From assembly GCA_002708445.1 (NCBI GenBank), contig PAOB01000054.1, positions 1-61,115 of the forward strand: a DNA stretch of 61,115 nucleotides, in the 5' to 3' direction. A program made the translations under genes and the position numbers. Of the stretch, positions 60,617 through 61,115 are shown in pieces; positions within the stretch are counted from its first letter, which is position 1, and each line of letters begins with the position of its first letter. This DNA is from Candidatus Arcticimaribacter sp. Lineage in GTDB: Bacteria > Bacteroidota > Bacteroidia > Flavobacteriales > Flavobacteriaceae. The notes under the pieces were generated by a model. That model searched no databases. It saw nothing but the letters and a program-made list of their open reading frames with translations, and was not told the DNA's origin.

Positions 60617-60857
60617 TTTTTTATTTCTAAGCTGCAAAACTCATTTGAGTCTTTTCAAACCTATCTTTTTAACTTTCAGCAAGTCACAAGAATTAAGCTC
60701 TAGAAATAATTTTTTTTCATAAATTATCAATTAAATAATTTAAAAAAACTAAAATAAATTATTAAAGGGTATTGGTGTTTAAGTTCTTGTAATTAAATAG
60801 TTAGTATTTGCGTTTTGCTAAGTCCCAAAAAAAAAGATAAATTTTATCAGAAAGATG
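60617..60857. other. Intergenic region before the rRNA promoter
   Basis: About 240 AT-rich bases without a convincing gene. An imperfect hairpin just after the DUF4294 stop (AAAACTC, ATTT, GAGTCTTTT) may act as a weak terminator. The rest is A- and T-tract DNA of the kind that can act as an upstream element for a strong rRNA promoter. I see no tRNA or small open frame with support. Confidence 0.4.
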
Positions 60858-60888
60858 TTGTTGAAGAACAAAAAGGGTTTTATATTTG
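60858..60888 (+). promoter_or_regulatory. rRNA operon promoter
   Basis: TTG (60858-60860, repeated at 60861-60863) is followed after 20 or 17 bases by TATATTTG (60881-60888), then GCACCC. This matches the strong Bacteroidota consensus and is the same -7 box as at the tRNA-Arg promoter. The leader to the 16S gene is about 150 bases. Confidence 0.8.
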
Positions 60889-61042
60889 CACCCGCCAAAG
60901 AGAACAACTATGTTGTGATTTTGTGCAAAAGTTCATTGAAAGAATAGAAAAATGACAGCGTGTATCGATAGATATACAAACTAGAACAGAACCATTTTGA
61001 GACCTTTGAGGGATATGTCGTAAAAGACAAATTAAAACAAAC

Positions 61043-61115
61043 TACAACGAAGAGTTTGATCCTGGCTCAGGATGAACGCTAGCGGCAGGCTTAACACATG
61101 CAAGTCGAGGGGTAA
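61043..61115 (+). rRNA. 16S rRNA, 5' end (cut by window edge)
   Basis: The last 73 bases contain the universal 16S start AGAGTTTGATCCTGGCTCAG (61051-61070), followed by GATGAACGCTAGCGGCAGGC and TTAACACATGCAAGTCGAGG. The GGCAGGCTTAACAC form and the GGGGTAA that follows are typical of Flavobacteriia. Only the beginning is in the window. Confidence 0.98.

Noticed and set aside
1-61115. CRISPR array, insertion sequence or prophage
   Set aside because: No regularly spaced repeats, transposase, phage structural genes or terminal inverted repeats were found in reading both strands.

Overview
The window looks like a piece of a chromosome from a marine-type flavobacterium (family Flavobacteriaceae, phylum Bacteroidota). 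The base composition is AT-rich. Promoters carry the Bacteroidota -7 box TAnnTTTG, sometimes with a TTG at -33, and Shine-Dalgarno sequences are scarce. Family content agrees: GSII plus GSIII glutamine synthetases, SecA of about 1120 aa, an extended NusB, DUF3276, DUF4294, DUF1573, DUF4266 and DUF3570. The window runs from a truncated tRNA-Arg(ACG) at the left edge to the first 73 bases of a 16S rRNA gene at the right edge. I see no prophage, insertion sequence, integrase or CRISPR array.

Layout. 0-3.6 kb: tRNA-Arg, small hypothetical genes, a TPR/transmembrane/LuxR-type regulator and a Na+/Ca2+ exchanger. 3.6-7.0 kb: divergent glutamine synthetases GSII (-) and GSIII (+). 7.1-8.3 kb: an AIR synthase-type (PurM) gene. 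8.3-12.2 kb: a tightly overlapping five-gene envelope operon (cadherin-like lipoprotein, secreted thioredoxin, ApbE flavin transferase, DUF4266 Cys/Gly-tailed lipoprotein, DUF3570 barrel). 12.3-15.8 kb: prfA, pyrF, a hydrolase and purU. 16.0-18.6 kb: glnK-amt-porin operon (-) with a strong terminator. 18.9-22.9 kb: crcB, an SRPBCC/GyrI-like protein, a small membrane protein, a MazG-like pyrophosphohydrolase, ilvE and mnmD. 22.9-25.6 kb: a TIGR01777 epimerase, grpE and dnaJ. 25.7-31.3 kb: mscS, an NtrC-like response regulator, M28 peptidase, MATE and PAP2. 31.2-33.8 kb: a decay zone with a galM pseudogene, msrA, DUF1272 and a broken membrane-protein gene. 33.9-42.8 kb: glycosyltransferase, sterol desaturase, secA, DUF2795, a cobalamin adenosyltransferase, a 49-aa membrane peptide, a shrunken methyltransferase-like gene and lnt. 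43-46.5 kb: pssA, lptB, tatC and kdsD. 46.5-61 kb: recQ, a cyclophilin-FKBP fusion, redoxin, an Mpo1-like protein, M14 peptidase, DUF3276, an ABC exporter, nusB, DUF1573, yajC, pyrD, M42 peptidase, DUF4294, then the rRNA promoter.

Most notable signals. (1) A shared element, TACCCC followed by an A-tract, occurs in both nitrogen loci (upstream of GSII/GSIII and of glnK-amt). In both it sits about 30 bp upstream of a TAnnTTTG box that lacks a well-spaced -33 TTG, which suggests a nitrogen regulon operator. (2) The ApbE/DUF4266/DUF3570 operon looks like one coupled envelope redox or metal module of unknown function. (3) Two neighbouring genes carry several independent lesions. (4) mnmD keeps its conserved N-terminus only if translation starts at an ATT codon. 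(5) A methyltransferase-family gene has lost its SAM-binding core but remains an open frame in an operon. All family names come from reading the translated sequences; no database search was run.
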